A DNA stretch of 62,257 nt from a virus: positions 1 to 62,257 of IMG/VR virus record IMGVR_UViG_3300020156_000030; one strand, given 5' to 3'. Both the position numbers and the translations under genes were made by a program. The notes beneath the pieces are model-generated. The model was not told the origin of the DNA, ran no database searches, and saw nothing but the letters and a program-made list of their open reading frames with translations. Positions 7,577 through 15,223 of the stretch are shown here, one piece after another; within the stretch, counting starts at the first letter, position 1, and every line of letters starts with the position of its first letter.

Positions 7577-10500
7577 TTACATCCGATACGGGTTCATGAT
7601 CTGGACGTTGAAGGTTGCCCCGCCAGTCGGCGCAGCGGTGTTGACACCGATGCGGACCTGAGTGGAGCTGACCGTATCCACATAGACACCAAGCCCAGCG
7701 GAAGCGGAGTTTGCCGGAAGGGGGATGATGTCCTTTGCGCCCAGAGGAGCGTCCACCCCATGGTTCGTGAGGGCCGAAAGGGTCTGGCCGGCGGCGATGG
7801 TGACCGTGATAGTGGCGGCCGTCCGGTAGCCGACGTTGCCCTCACAGGCGAAATCGACCGAGACGTTACCGAACTGCGGCTTCTCCGTCCACTCGTTAGC
7901 CGCGACCGCCCGGTCCAGCGTGATCGGGTTGTCCTTCCACGTGGAGCGCCGGCTATCGGCATAGTAGTAGCTCTTCGCCTTGACACCGGAGACGAGGCGC
8001 ATCCGGTTATCCTTGGTGAAGTGCTCAATGCCGTAGGCCCCACCAGTGTCGAGGACGTTGATGAGGGGGGTCGGCAGAACGAGGTCGCCGGTCGGGTAAT
8101 CGGGATCGAGGGCAAGAACCGAAGCACCGTCTATGCGGGCGTGATTGCCGACGATCTCCAGACCGTTCACCAGCCCGGCACCCGCAGGGATGTGCAGGAT
8201 AAGGCCCTTGGTCAGGTCCAACAGGTTGCGGTTCGGGTCGTTTGCGTCCCCGCTCTGCTTCGCTTCCTGCAGGATGTGCAGCTTGTTGAACAGCAGGCTG
8301 ATGTCGGCCATCTGGCCGTTGTTCGTCTTCTCGACAAACGGCCCCCAGTTGATGAGCGCCCGGTTGAGGGCGATCATCGTCTGAGGCTGAGCAGCCGAGT
8401 TGGTGGCGTCGAGCTGGATAGCTGCCGCCTGATGCCCGCCGAAGAAGTAGTTGGCGAGGATCAGGTTCTTGCGCTGGCGCAGGCGGACGAGCGTGCTGTT
8501 CGGCAGGCCGGCCGGGAAGTCGCCCTTGCCCGGTCCGCGAAGTAGCGAGCCGATGAGCATGTTCTCCGCACCGAGCTCCAGCGCTTCCAGCTGGTTCTGC
8601 CACAGGGTGAGCTGGGACAGCACGCTGCGCTGGATGCCGCCGTCGTTCTCGCCAGCGCGCGGGTGCCAAGCGGGGAACGTGCCAGTGAGCGCCTGCCGGC
8701 CGAGCGAGAAGCGGCACTGGGTGACCGCGCCGTCGATCATGATACGCGGCAGCCACGCGATGTCGTTGTAGCGGAAATCGTTGTTTAGAACGTTGGGGTG
8801 CTGCAGATCGGTGTAGAGGCCGATCATGTTGTTGTGGACGAAATTGTCCGCGATCGTCACCGCATACAGGTTCTTGTAGAGCTCGATGCCGATGAGGCAC
8901 TGGCTGATGCGGCACTCCAGAATGAGGAACTGATAGAGCCGGTAAGCGAGGTTCACCGGGTCCTTTTCGAGCTGCTGAGAGCCTAGCCCGATGATGTAAT
9001 TGTGCGGGGTCGAGCCGCTGCCATTACCCGGCGTGGTCTCGACGCCGGTTCCCGGCCCTTGGATGTAAAGGCCACGGATACCGCCGCCTCGAAACTCACT
9101 CTCCCCGTTGTCGTGCAGGTTGAGGATCGCCTTGCCGACCGTCCACGCATTATCATACGTGCCCGGCACCGACAGGACGCAAGCCCCCGGTCCAGCAGTC
9201 TGGTGGTAGATGCGCGGGTAGGTGTTGACCCCCTGCATCCTGAACTTGTCGCCCGGGGCTCCCTTGGAGCTGGCAGGCCATATGATAAGCCCCTGCCCCT
9301 TCACGTCACGCACGTAGTCGATAGCCGCTTGGACAGCGGCGGTATCGTTCGACGTTCCGATCTCACCGAAGGCTTGGACTGGGACGCCGATCTCGTGCTT
9401 GGTCTGGCGTTCCCAGATGTCCCCGCCCTTCTCGAAGTAGCGGGAATGGCCCGGAACAGCGCCCACCTTGGCGAACAGGTGCTCCACGCCGTTAGCCGTG
9501 TCCCAGCCCCTCGTGCTGATATACTTGACGAAGGCGGGAAGCGCCGGAGCAGCCAGAATGTCAGGTATGCTGGCATAGCTTATCGCGCTCGCTTCAGCGC
9601 CCGCGCCAACGGATAGGGCAGCGGCTTCAGCCGCATCCTTGTGCCCCTCTGCTTCAGCAGCGTGGAGCTGTGCGGCGTCTCTTGCAGCGGCAGCGGCATC
9701 CCTCGCCGACATCGAGGTGCTGGCGTAGGTCGAAGCCATGGCCTCGTGGCCAGCGGCGGCCGCCTGAGCGGATACGGCCTGAGCCGCCATCTCTAGGGCG
9801 ACCTGAGCCGACACCTCGGCGTTCTGGAAGTTACCTTGCAGGGTAACGACCTTCTCCTGCACGAAGGCGGTGGTCGCCAGCCGGTCGCTATCATCGTCCG
9901 GGGCAGGAGTAGGGGCGGTGGGAGCCCCCGTCATCGCCGGGCTGGCAGCCTTGAGGACCGGCACGCCATTGATCAGGAGGCTGTAATCGCCCGCGTTCGT
10001 GCCGTCATTCTGACGGACGAAGGTGCGCAGCGCCTTGGCGTTACCGTCCCAGAAGGCGCGGAACCACGTGCCGCCGTCGCCCCAGCCGCCGTTGAACGCC
10101 TTGAGGGTGAAGTAGCCACCCTCGATAGTCGGGCCGGAATTGTCGAGCTTGTTGCCCAGTGCCGTGGCCACAGCCGTGGAAATCGGCTTGTTGGCGTCGG
10201 ACGTGTTGTCCACGTTCGACAGGCCCACCATGGCCTTGGTAGGCGTCTCCCATGCAGATGCGCCGCCGGCGGTCCGGCGGATGACCTGCCCTTCCGTTCC
10301 GCCTGTCGGAACACCCTCGCCCTTGTTACCTGCCGGGGTAAACCCGATCAGGACCGACTCCCCGTTGGAGAAGGGGCTCGTGGCGCTCGACCCACGGTGA
10401 GCGATGCTGACGTTGTAGTAGCCGGTCTCGGCGGACGAAGCCGTCACGTCGAACGACAGATACTTGGTTCGATCAGCAACAGAGACTATCCGCAGGCGGC

Positions 10501-11311
10501 CCTTGACCGGGTTGTCCACAGAGTTGAACGCGGCAACAAGAGCCCCGATAGCAGCGCCGCTGGCGTCGGTGGACGACATCTGCAGGTTGGTAGACGTGTT
10601 CTGCTGAGTGGCGGACACGCGCGCCCGACCCGCAAGGGGGGTCCCCGTCAGGTTCGTGGACCACGTATAGGGGAAGTCCTGAACACTCGGGGGACCGGCG
10701 ATGCCCTGAATGCCCTGAATGCCCTGAACACCCTGAATGCCTTGGTCGCCCTTGTCGCCCTTGTCGCCCTTCAGAGAGCCGACGTTGAGCCACTCCTCGG
10801 TATCCGGCTGCCAGACGTAGAGGTTCTTGGCGGTGCCCACGAAATAGGCTTCGCCGCCAGCCCCTTCAGCAGGGAGCTGCGCAGAGCTGGTGACCGAGCC
10901 GACGATGACAAGAGGATCACCCTTCGGCCCGCGTAGGGCCATGGCGTTGTCGCTGGTCGCCTCAAGCCCGCTCGCCGTGATGTATCCGACCTCGGACGGC
11001 TCATCGCCAAAGCCACCGCTCCAGCCGGTAACCCGCATGACGACATCGGTGCCACGGGTTTCGAGGGCGAAGTCAGGGGTCCACCCCCGGTAGCCAAGGA
11101 TCGTAGCCCGAGCTTCGGCGGCATCGGCGGCGGCTTGGGAAGCGGCCTCCGCGTCGGTGTCAACTTGTGCGGCGGTGTTGAGGACAGACTGGAGTGACGC
11201 TGCGGCCGAAGCGGCGGCGTTCACCGCAGCGGCGATGTCGCTCAGGGCCTGAGCTTCAGCGAAGACCTCGAAGTCCTCGTTCTCCGGGACGTTGATCTGA
11301 AGGTCATCCAT
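7577..11311 (-). CDS. Tailspike/tail fibre with collagen-like region and beta-helix
   Basis: The 1244-residue protein starts with an Ala-rich helical segment, then a virion-attachment-like region. Next is a short collagen-like G-X-Y stretch (residues about 180-210, KGDKGDKGDQGIQGVQGIQG) and the fibre motif SPAMTGAPTAPTPAPDDDSD (about 455-480). The C-terminal half looks like a right-handed beta-helix tailspike: it begins NDTAAVQAAIDYVRDVKGQG, followed by rung-like repeats such as NNMIGLYTDLQHPNVLNNDF. Tailspikes of this type bind and often cleave surface polysaccharide; catalytic residues cannot be assigned by eye. Two palindromes lie inside, at 9830-9847 and 10325-10341. Confidence 0.82.
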   Translation of the reverse strand: MDDLQINVPENEDFEVFAEAQALSDIAAAVNAAASAAASLQSVLNTAAQVDTDAEAASQAAADAAEARATILGYRGWTPDFALETRGTDVVMRVTGWSGGFGDEPSEVGYITASGLEATSDNAMALRGPKGDPLVIVGSVTSSAQLPAEGAGGEAYFVGTAKNLYVWQPDTEEWLNVGSLKGDKGDKGDQGIQGVQGIQGIQGIAGPPSVQDFPYTWSTNLTGTPLAGRARVSATQQNTSTNLQMSSTDASGAAIGALVAAFNSVDNPVKGRLRIVSVADRTKYLSFDVTASSAETGYYNVSIAHRGSSATSPFSNGESVLIGFTPAGNKGEGVPTGGTEGQVIRRTAGGASAWETPTKAMVGLSNVDNTSDANKPISTAVATALGNKLDNSGPTIEGGYFTLKAFNGGWGDGGTWFRAFWDGNAKALRTFVRQNDGTNAGDYSLLINGVPVLKAASPAMTGAPTAPTPAPDDDSDRLATTAFVQEKVVTLQGNFQNAEVSAQVALEMAAQAVSAQAAAAGHEAMASTYASTSMSARDAAAAARDAAQLHAAEAEGHKDAAEAAALSVGAGAEASAISYASIPDILAAPALPAFVKYISTRGWDTANGVEHLFAKVGAVPGHSRYFEKGGDIWERQTKHEIGVPVQAFGEIGTSNDTAAVQAAIDYVRDVKGQGLIIWPASSKGAPGDKFRMQGVNTYPRIYHQTAGPGACVLSVPGTYDNAWTVGKAILNLHDNGESEFRGGGIRGLYIQGPGTGVETTPGNGSGSTPHNYIIGLGSQQLEKDPVNLAYRLYQFLILECRISQCLIGIELYKNLYAVTIADNFVHNNMIGLYTDLQHPNVLNNDFRYNDIAWLPRIMIDGAVTQCRFSLGRQALTGTFPAWHPRAGENDGGIQRSVLSQLTLWQNQLEALELGAENMLIGSLLRGPGKGDFPAGLPNSTLVRLRQRKNLILANYFFGGHQAAAIQLDATNSAAQPQTMIALNRALINWGPFVEKTNNGQMADISLLFNKLHILQEAKQSGDANDPNRNLLDLTKGLILHIPAGAGLVNGLEIVGNHARIDGASVLALDPDYPTGDLVLPTPLINVLDTGGAYGIEHFTKDNRMRLVSGVKAKSYYYADSRRSTWKDNPITLDRAVAANEWTEKPQFGNVSVDFACEGNVGYRTAATITVTIAAGQTLSALTNHGVDAPLGAKDIIPLPANSASAGLGVYVDTVSSTQVRIGVNTAAPTGGATFNVQIMNPYRM
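10699..10768 (-). repeat. Collagen-like tandem 9-base repeats
   Basis: Repeated CCCTGAATG/CCTTGTCGC-type nonamers encode the G-X-Y triplets of the tailspike. Such stretches are prone to copy-number change. Confidence 0.8.
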
Positions 11312-11645
11312 CGCGCGTCACCGGGTTACGGACACGGAACTTACCCTCGAAGAGCATCTTCGGAGGGTTCGGGACGTTTGTGACTAGCACGTCGAAGCTG
11401 AGGGTGCCCAAGGGCAGCTCCATCGTTTGCTCCGGCGTAATGCTCATCTGCAGCCTCCCCGGGGAGTCTGGGATGGGGATAAACCCTCCGTTAGCCGTGT
11501 TCAACTCCAATAGGAGCTCGGGGTCGTTCCGGCTGTCACGAAGGTGGCAGCGAAGCTCCCAAGTGGACACGTCGATGGGCTCCCCGCTCTCCTTGTTGCG
11601 GAGGGTGAACCCTTGGATGAAGTGTGTTCCACGGTAACAGGGCAT
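11304..11645 (-). CDS. Conserved small virion-cluster protein (113 aa)
   Basis: The product is beta-rich and hydrophilic (GTHFIQGFTLRNKESGEPID, then GTLSFDVLVTNVPNPPK), and looks like a single small beta-domain. It sits between the tail adaptor and the tailspike and overlaps the tailspike start by eight bases. It may be a fibre-attachment or fibre-assembly protein, but I recognise no named family. Confidence 0.6.
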   Translation of the reverse strand: MPCYRGTHFIQGFTLRNKESGEPIDVSTWELRCHLRDSRNDPELLLELNTANGGFIPIPDSPGRLQMSITPEQTMELPLGTLSFDVLVTNVPNPPKMLFEGKFRVRNPVTRDG

Positions 11646-11648
11646 CCG

Positions 11649-12251
11649 TTACCTCGGACCAGTTGGGAAGGTGCGCGGGAACATCCAGCTCTGCCCACCA
11701 TAAAGGTGGTGCCGGGACGCGCTAACCCTCGCTGCGGATATGGCGGACCTGAAGCGCCGACCGTGGTGCAGCGCCATGGTGGTGTTGGAGTAGGGCTTCG
11801 CCGGCTGGGACATCATGTGCGCCAGCAGCCCGTCCAGCATCGCATTGTAACTGTGCGTGAACAGCCAGTCCGGGTAGTCGGGAAGCCCGGTCTCCTCCCT
11901 CACCGGATCGGTTACCGTGAGCGCCATGGTGGCGAAATACTGGCCATCCGTGTTCGGCATGGTGGCAAACCGAAGGAGCCCGGGAGTAGGCATGGATGCC
12001 CGCACCGGACGGTCATTATGGGTCACCCCAAGGAGCCGGACGATCTCGCCCGTCGCATCCTCCGTCTCGACCTCATACTCGTTCACGTTCGCCCTGACGA
12101 ACACAGGAACCCGCTCCTGCCATGCGTTGGTGTCGCGCAGGAACTGGTCCATGACCGTGAAGAGCTCGTAGACCATGCTGTCGTCAAGGACGCCGGGCAG
12201 GCGGGTCCTCGCCGTGTTGATGAGCCGCTGGACAGGGCGGGGAAGGGTCAC
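11649..12251 (-). CDS. Putative tail tubular/adaptor protein (200 aa)
   Basis: The sequence starts with a helical segment (RPVQRLINTARTRLPGVLDDSM), has a central beta-rich part and ends with a helical region (WLFTHSYNAMLDGLLAHMMSQ). This organisation matches the gatekeeper (T7 gp11-like) adaptors that follow the capsid gene in podoviruses. It overlaps the preceding adaptor gene by four bases. The assignment rests on pattern and order rather than a diagnostic motif. Confidence 0.6.
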   Translation of the reverse strand: MTLPRPVQRLINTARTRLPGVLDDSMVYELFTVMDQFLRDTNAWQERVPVFVRANVNEYEVETEDATGEIVRLLGVTHNDRPVRASMPTPGLLRFATMPNTDGQYFATMALTVTDPVREETGLPDYPDWLFTHSYNAMLDGLLAHMMSQPAKPYSNTTMALHHGRRFRSAISAARVSASRHHLYGGQSWMFPRTFPTGPR

Positions 12252-12595
12252 GACCGCACCTCCAGCATCTGGGTTACGAACTTGTTGAGGAAGGCGCTAG
12301 ACCGGGCGTCCTGCGTGTTCTCTTCATCTCGGAGCTGGGCGTGCCCGACGATGTAGTAGATCAGCGACATCCGGTATTGCTGGTCGATGGCCACATCGGT
12401 GCTGTTGACCGCGCTGTAGCTCGGCACCGCGTTGGCGGTGTTGATGAACATGTCAGGACGGAGCCGGCGGGCCTCAAGGAGGGCAGCGTTGAGCCCGACC
12501 AGAAGGCTATCGTCGTCGTAGCGATACGGCTCGATGGTGTCCTGCAGGAGCACCCGGGCCGTGCCGATGATCTCAGCAACGGTCTGTAGTGCCAC
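12248..12595 (-). CDS. Head-tail adaptor-like protein (DUF6682-like)
   Basis: The 115-residue helical protein has the pattern of phage adaptor proteins: ARVLLQDTIEPYRYDDDSLL, then LNAALLEARRLRPDMFIN and QYRMSLIYYIVGHAQLRDEE. Such adaptors dock on the portal and extend the head-tail channel. It lies directly after the major capsid gene and overlaps the next adaptor by four bases. Confidence 0.7.
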   Translation of the reverse strand: MALQTVAEIIGTARVLLQDTIEPYRYDDDSLLVGLNAALLEARRLRPDMFINTANAVPSYSAVNSTDVAIDQQYRMSLIYYIVGHAQLRDEENTQDARSSAFLNKFVTQMLEVRS

Positions 12596-12640
12596 GGCTC
12601 CCTCCAGTCCTTGTCACCTTGGGTCGAGAAGGTCCAGCCG

Positions 12641-12656
12641 TTACCCCGTGAGGTAA
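12641..12656. repeat. TTACC-N6-GGTAA palindrome downstream of the capsid gene
   Basis: Spacer CCGTGA. The copy lies between the capsid stop (12674) and the adaptor start (12595), where an mRNA hairpin could separate expression of the two. Confidence 0.85.
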
Positions 12657-12673
12657 GGCTGGACCGTATCTCG

Positions 12674-13660
12674 TTACGCCTTGGTGACGATGGCCTGAGC
12701 GAGGGCCGTGCCGTCGATCACCTTGTAGCCGTAGACCTGCAGGCCGCGCAGGACCGTGCCGAAGGTCATCTCCGAGCGGAGAGTCTCGAACTTGGAAACC
12801 TGCGAGGCGAAGGTCAGGCCGTGGGCGTGGCCGGCGTAGATGACGTATTCACCCGCCGCGAGGCCCGCATCGACACCGCCCGGGAGCAGGTTCGACACGT
12901 AGAGGGTGAAGCGGTCAACCATGCCGATGCGGCCGTTGCGCAGCATAGAGGTGCCGTCGCCGGACAGGTAAGCCTGCCGCAGCTCGGACATCTTGATCAT
13001 GCTCGAAGCCCAGCTCGGCAGGATCACCCAGCGGCCTTCCTCGGGTATGTTCTGTTCGTCCAGCGTGGAGCCGAGACGGAGCAGCACGTCGAGGATTTCG
13101 ACCTCGCCGGCACCGGGGTCGCGGGCCGTGACAGCCAGCGGCGTGGTGGTTGCGCCGAGGTTGATGTCGCCGCTGATCTTGCCGGCGGTGACGCCACGGT
13201 TGGCAGCGTTCGGCGAGTTCAGCAGGCCGATGAGCACATCGGTATCAATCTGGATTTTCATCTGTTGGGCGGCGTCGTCGCCCCACATGTTGAGGTTGTC
13301 CAGATCGGACTGGATCGCCATCACGTCGTCAAGGATCGTATTGAAATACTTGCCCTTGTCGATGTCGAGGTCGATCACGTTGCCCGACGGGCGCTCCAGC
13401 TCAAGAATACCGTCGGCGCGGTAGTTCTTGATCGTGATGGTCGGGCGGGTCCTGATCTTGACCTTATCACCCATCTGGGAGATCGCGCCCTCATAGTCCG
13501 TGTTGCTGATAGCAGCAAGGACAGTCGAGGCGTAGAACTTCTCGACGAGCTTACCAGACCAGATTTCCGGGATGAACCCGGTGGCCTTAAGGTCGTTCGG
13601 CGTGCCGCCGGTCGGGTAGATCGGGGGGGTCGTTCCAGACCCTGCAAGGGGGAAAGGCAT
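12674..13660 (-). CDS. Major capsid protein
   Basis: The 328-residue protein follows the scaffold gene and precedes the adaptors, the usual place for the coat protein of short-tailed phages. The sequence has coat-protein features: an N-terminal arm, WSGKLVEKFYASTVLAAISN, then GDKVKIRTRPTITIKNY, and a long spine-like helix region (ILDDVMAIQSDLDNLNMWGD). The C-terminal part, RWVILPSWASSMIKMSELRQ and VSNLLPGGVDAGLAAGEYVI, resembles P22-type coat proteins. Unlike most genes here it contains no copy of the TTACC palindrome. Confidence 0.88.
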   Translation of the reverse strand: MPFPLAGSGTTPPIYPTGGTPNDLKATGFIPEIWSGKLVEKFYASTVLAAISNTDYEGAISQMGDKVKIRTRPTITIKNYRADGILELERPSGNVIDLDIDKGKYFNTILDDVMAIQSDLDNLNMWGDDAAQQMKIQIDTDVLIGLLNSPNAANRGVTAGKISGDINLGATTTPLAVTARDPGAGEVEILDVLLRLGSTLDEQNIPEEGRWVILPSWASSMIKMSELRQAYLSGDGTSMLRNGRIGMVDRFTLYVSNLLPGGVDAGLAAGEYVIYAGHAHGLTFASQVSKFETLRSEMTFGTVLRGLQVYGYKVIDGTALAQAIVTKA

Positions 13661-13686
13661 CTTGTGGCCTCAATGATGAAGAGGGT

Positions 13687-14736
13687 TCACCGGATGCGCC
13701 CATCACGCTGAGCCTCGAAGATCATCTTCTCGGCCTGTTGAGCTTCTGCCTCCCTGCCCCGGTATCTGCCGGCGGACTTATCGGTGTAGAAGCTCGCGAT
13801 TTGAGCGCGTGTGATGATGGGCTTCTCAGCGGGGACCGAACTCGCCGCCGACTTGGCTCTGCCGGGCGCTGCGAACTGTTCCAGCGGAACCTTCTTCTGG
13901 GAGGCAGGCGGGGCCTGCTCCTGTCCCTTCGGGTTCGGCTGACCCTTCGCAGGGTCCACGGCAGCCTCTTCAGCGAGGAAGCCTTTGAAGAAAGCCACGA
14001 CCCGAGGGGCGTCGTTCCGCTCGAACGCGGCTTTCAGCAATTCATGTCGTATAGTGCCTGAATACGTGTCTGGCAAGCGCAGCCACGCAAGAAAATCAGG
14101 ATCGGCGTTCATGGCCTCCCAGTTGGGGACCTGATCCGCCAGAGTGCGAAGGAGCTCGTCACGCTTGCTGCTGACGACGGTGCCCTGAACCTGCCCCAGT
14201 CGGGCTTCGAGCTGGCTGATCCTCTGCTGGAACGCGGCCTCGCGCGCAGCGATGATCTCTTCAGCCTTCTTGCCCACGACGCCGAGGAACTCCGAGCCGT
14301 AGCTCTCCTCCTCTTCCGGTGTGATGAGGCGCTTGGGCTGTAGCTCCGGGGGTGTCTGCTCCTTGGGCGGTGCAGACATGGTGGCGAGCATGGACTCCAG
14401 CTGGGTCACCCGCGAAGAGAGCTGTCGGTTGTGCTCCTCGACGCGATCGTAGCGACCCTTCATGGAACGGTATCGGTGCTCCCAGTTCTCCTCCTCGCCG
14501 GGGGAACCTTGTCCGTTGGAAGGAGTCTCAGCCGGGGACGGTGCATCCTTCGAGGTCGTCTGGGGGGCTTCGGGGGTCTTCTCCGGCGTTCCCTCGCCAT
14601 TGTCCTCCTCACCGCCGGCGTCGTCCGGCTGGATGTTGTTGGCCAGACGGAAAGCTTCCGCCGACCGAGCCGCAACAGCGGCCACGGCCGGGGGGAGCTT
14701 CATGTTCGGGTCATCTACAAAAGTGTTGGGCTTCAT
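13687..14736 (-). CDS. Capsid assembly scaffold protein
   Basis: The 349-residue protein is acidic and Pro/Glu-rich in its N-terminal 110 residues. It then has a predicted coiled coil (YDRVEEHNRQLSSRVTQLES and AREAAFQQRISQLEARLGQ), a helical middle region and a basic C terminus. Scaffolds bind the coat protein through such helical tails and leave the mature head. It is placed directly before the major capsid gene and overlaps the upstream gene by four bases. Confidence 0.8.
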   Translation of the reverse strand: MKPNTFVDDPNMKLPPAVAAVAARSAEAFRLANNIQPDDAGGEEDNGEGTPEKTPEAPQTTSKDAPSPAETPSNGQGSPGEEENWEHRYRSMKGRYDRVEEHNRQLSSRVTQLESMLATMSAPPKEQTPPELQPKRLITPEEEESYGSEFLGVVGKKAEEIIAAREAAFQQRISQLEARLGQVQGTVVSSKRDELLRTLADQVPNWEAMNADPDFLAWLRLPDTYSGTIRHELLKAAFERNDAPRVVAFFKGFLAEEAAVDPAKGQPNPKGQEQAPPASQKKVPLEQFAAPGRAKSAASSVPAEKPIITRAQIASFYTDKSAGRYRGREAEAQQAEKMIFEAQRDGRIR

Positions 14737-14984
14737 TTCTTAGCGTCCTCCAAACGGACGACGGTGCCCTTGGCGTTCTGCAGGAGGCGCAGGATGTCCC
14801 GGGCTTCCTGAGCCCGGCCCTGAGCCGTCTGGAGATTGGGAAGGGGAGCGCCGACCAATTCATCCTTGCGCTGGTCCACGTGCGCTTCAAGAGCCGACAT
14901 CAGCTTCCGCCATCCTGTGGGAGAAGACTGCTGGAGCTCATTAGCGGCGCGGACGAGCGCTTCGTTGCCCTTGGAGACGGCCAT
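14733..14984 (-). CDS. Small helical protein before the scaffold (83 aa)
   Basis: The sequence is helical and charged (LVRAANELQQSSPTGWRKLM; AQEARDILRLLQNAKGTVVR). Small helical genes at this position are common in podovirus head operons and may help assembly. Its end overlaps the scaffold start by four bases. No family was recognised. Confidence 0.65.
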   Translation of the reverse strand: MAVSKGNEALVRAANELQQSSPTGWRKLMSALEAHVDQRKDELVGAPLPNLQTAQGRAQEARDILRLLQNAKGTVVRLEDAKK

Positions 14985-14996
14985 GTGGGTGGTATC

Positions 14997-15200
14997 TCAG
15001 ACCGGCTTGGCAGCCTTGACGGACTGCTGGCCGAACATGCGGGTGGAACCGCCCGACACCTTGATCGAGCTGTTACCCGCGCCGCGCGTATTGGCGGTGA
15101 CGCCCGGCTTCTGGGCGACGACGCCCGACTTGCCGAACATCGAATTGCTACCACCCTTGGCGAACTCGGCGTTCCGGGTGGAAATCTGCTTGTCCTTCAT
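14997..15200 (-). CDS. Small basic head-operon protein (67 aa)
   Basis: I chose the ATG at 15200 (MKDKQISTRN) because GGAGGTAAGG immediately precedes it. The product is basic, low in hydrophobics, and carries two related motifs, SMFGKSG and RMFGQQS. Short MFGK-type proteins next to the portal occur in other podoviruses and have no assigned role. Its ribosome binding site is the arm of a TTACC/GGTAA palindrome. Confidence 0.65.
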   Translation of the reverse strand: MKDKQISTRNAEFAKGGSNSMFGKSGVVAQKPGVTANTRGAGNSSIKVSGGSTRMFGQQSVKAAKPV

Positions 15201-15202
15201 CC

Positions 15203-15217
15203 TTACCTCCAAGGTAA
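15203..15217. repeat. TTACC-N5-GGTAA palindrome serving as ribosome binding site
   Basis: On the minus strand one arm reads GGAGGTAAGG directly before the 15200 ATG, so hairpin formation would hide the Shine-Dalgarno sequence. Confidence 0.85.
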
Positions 15218-15223
15218 CCGGGG

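Noticed and set aside
5864-8545. Long plus-strand open frame of 893 codons opposite the tail fibre and tailspike genes
   Set aside because: It has low-complexity, Arg/Val/Asp-rich shadow composition and no domain, and the minus-strand genes beneath it have clear fibre motifs and coupled starts.
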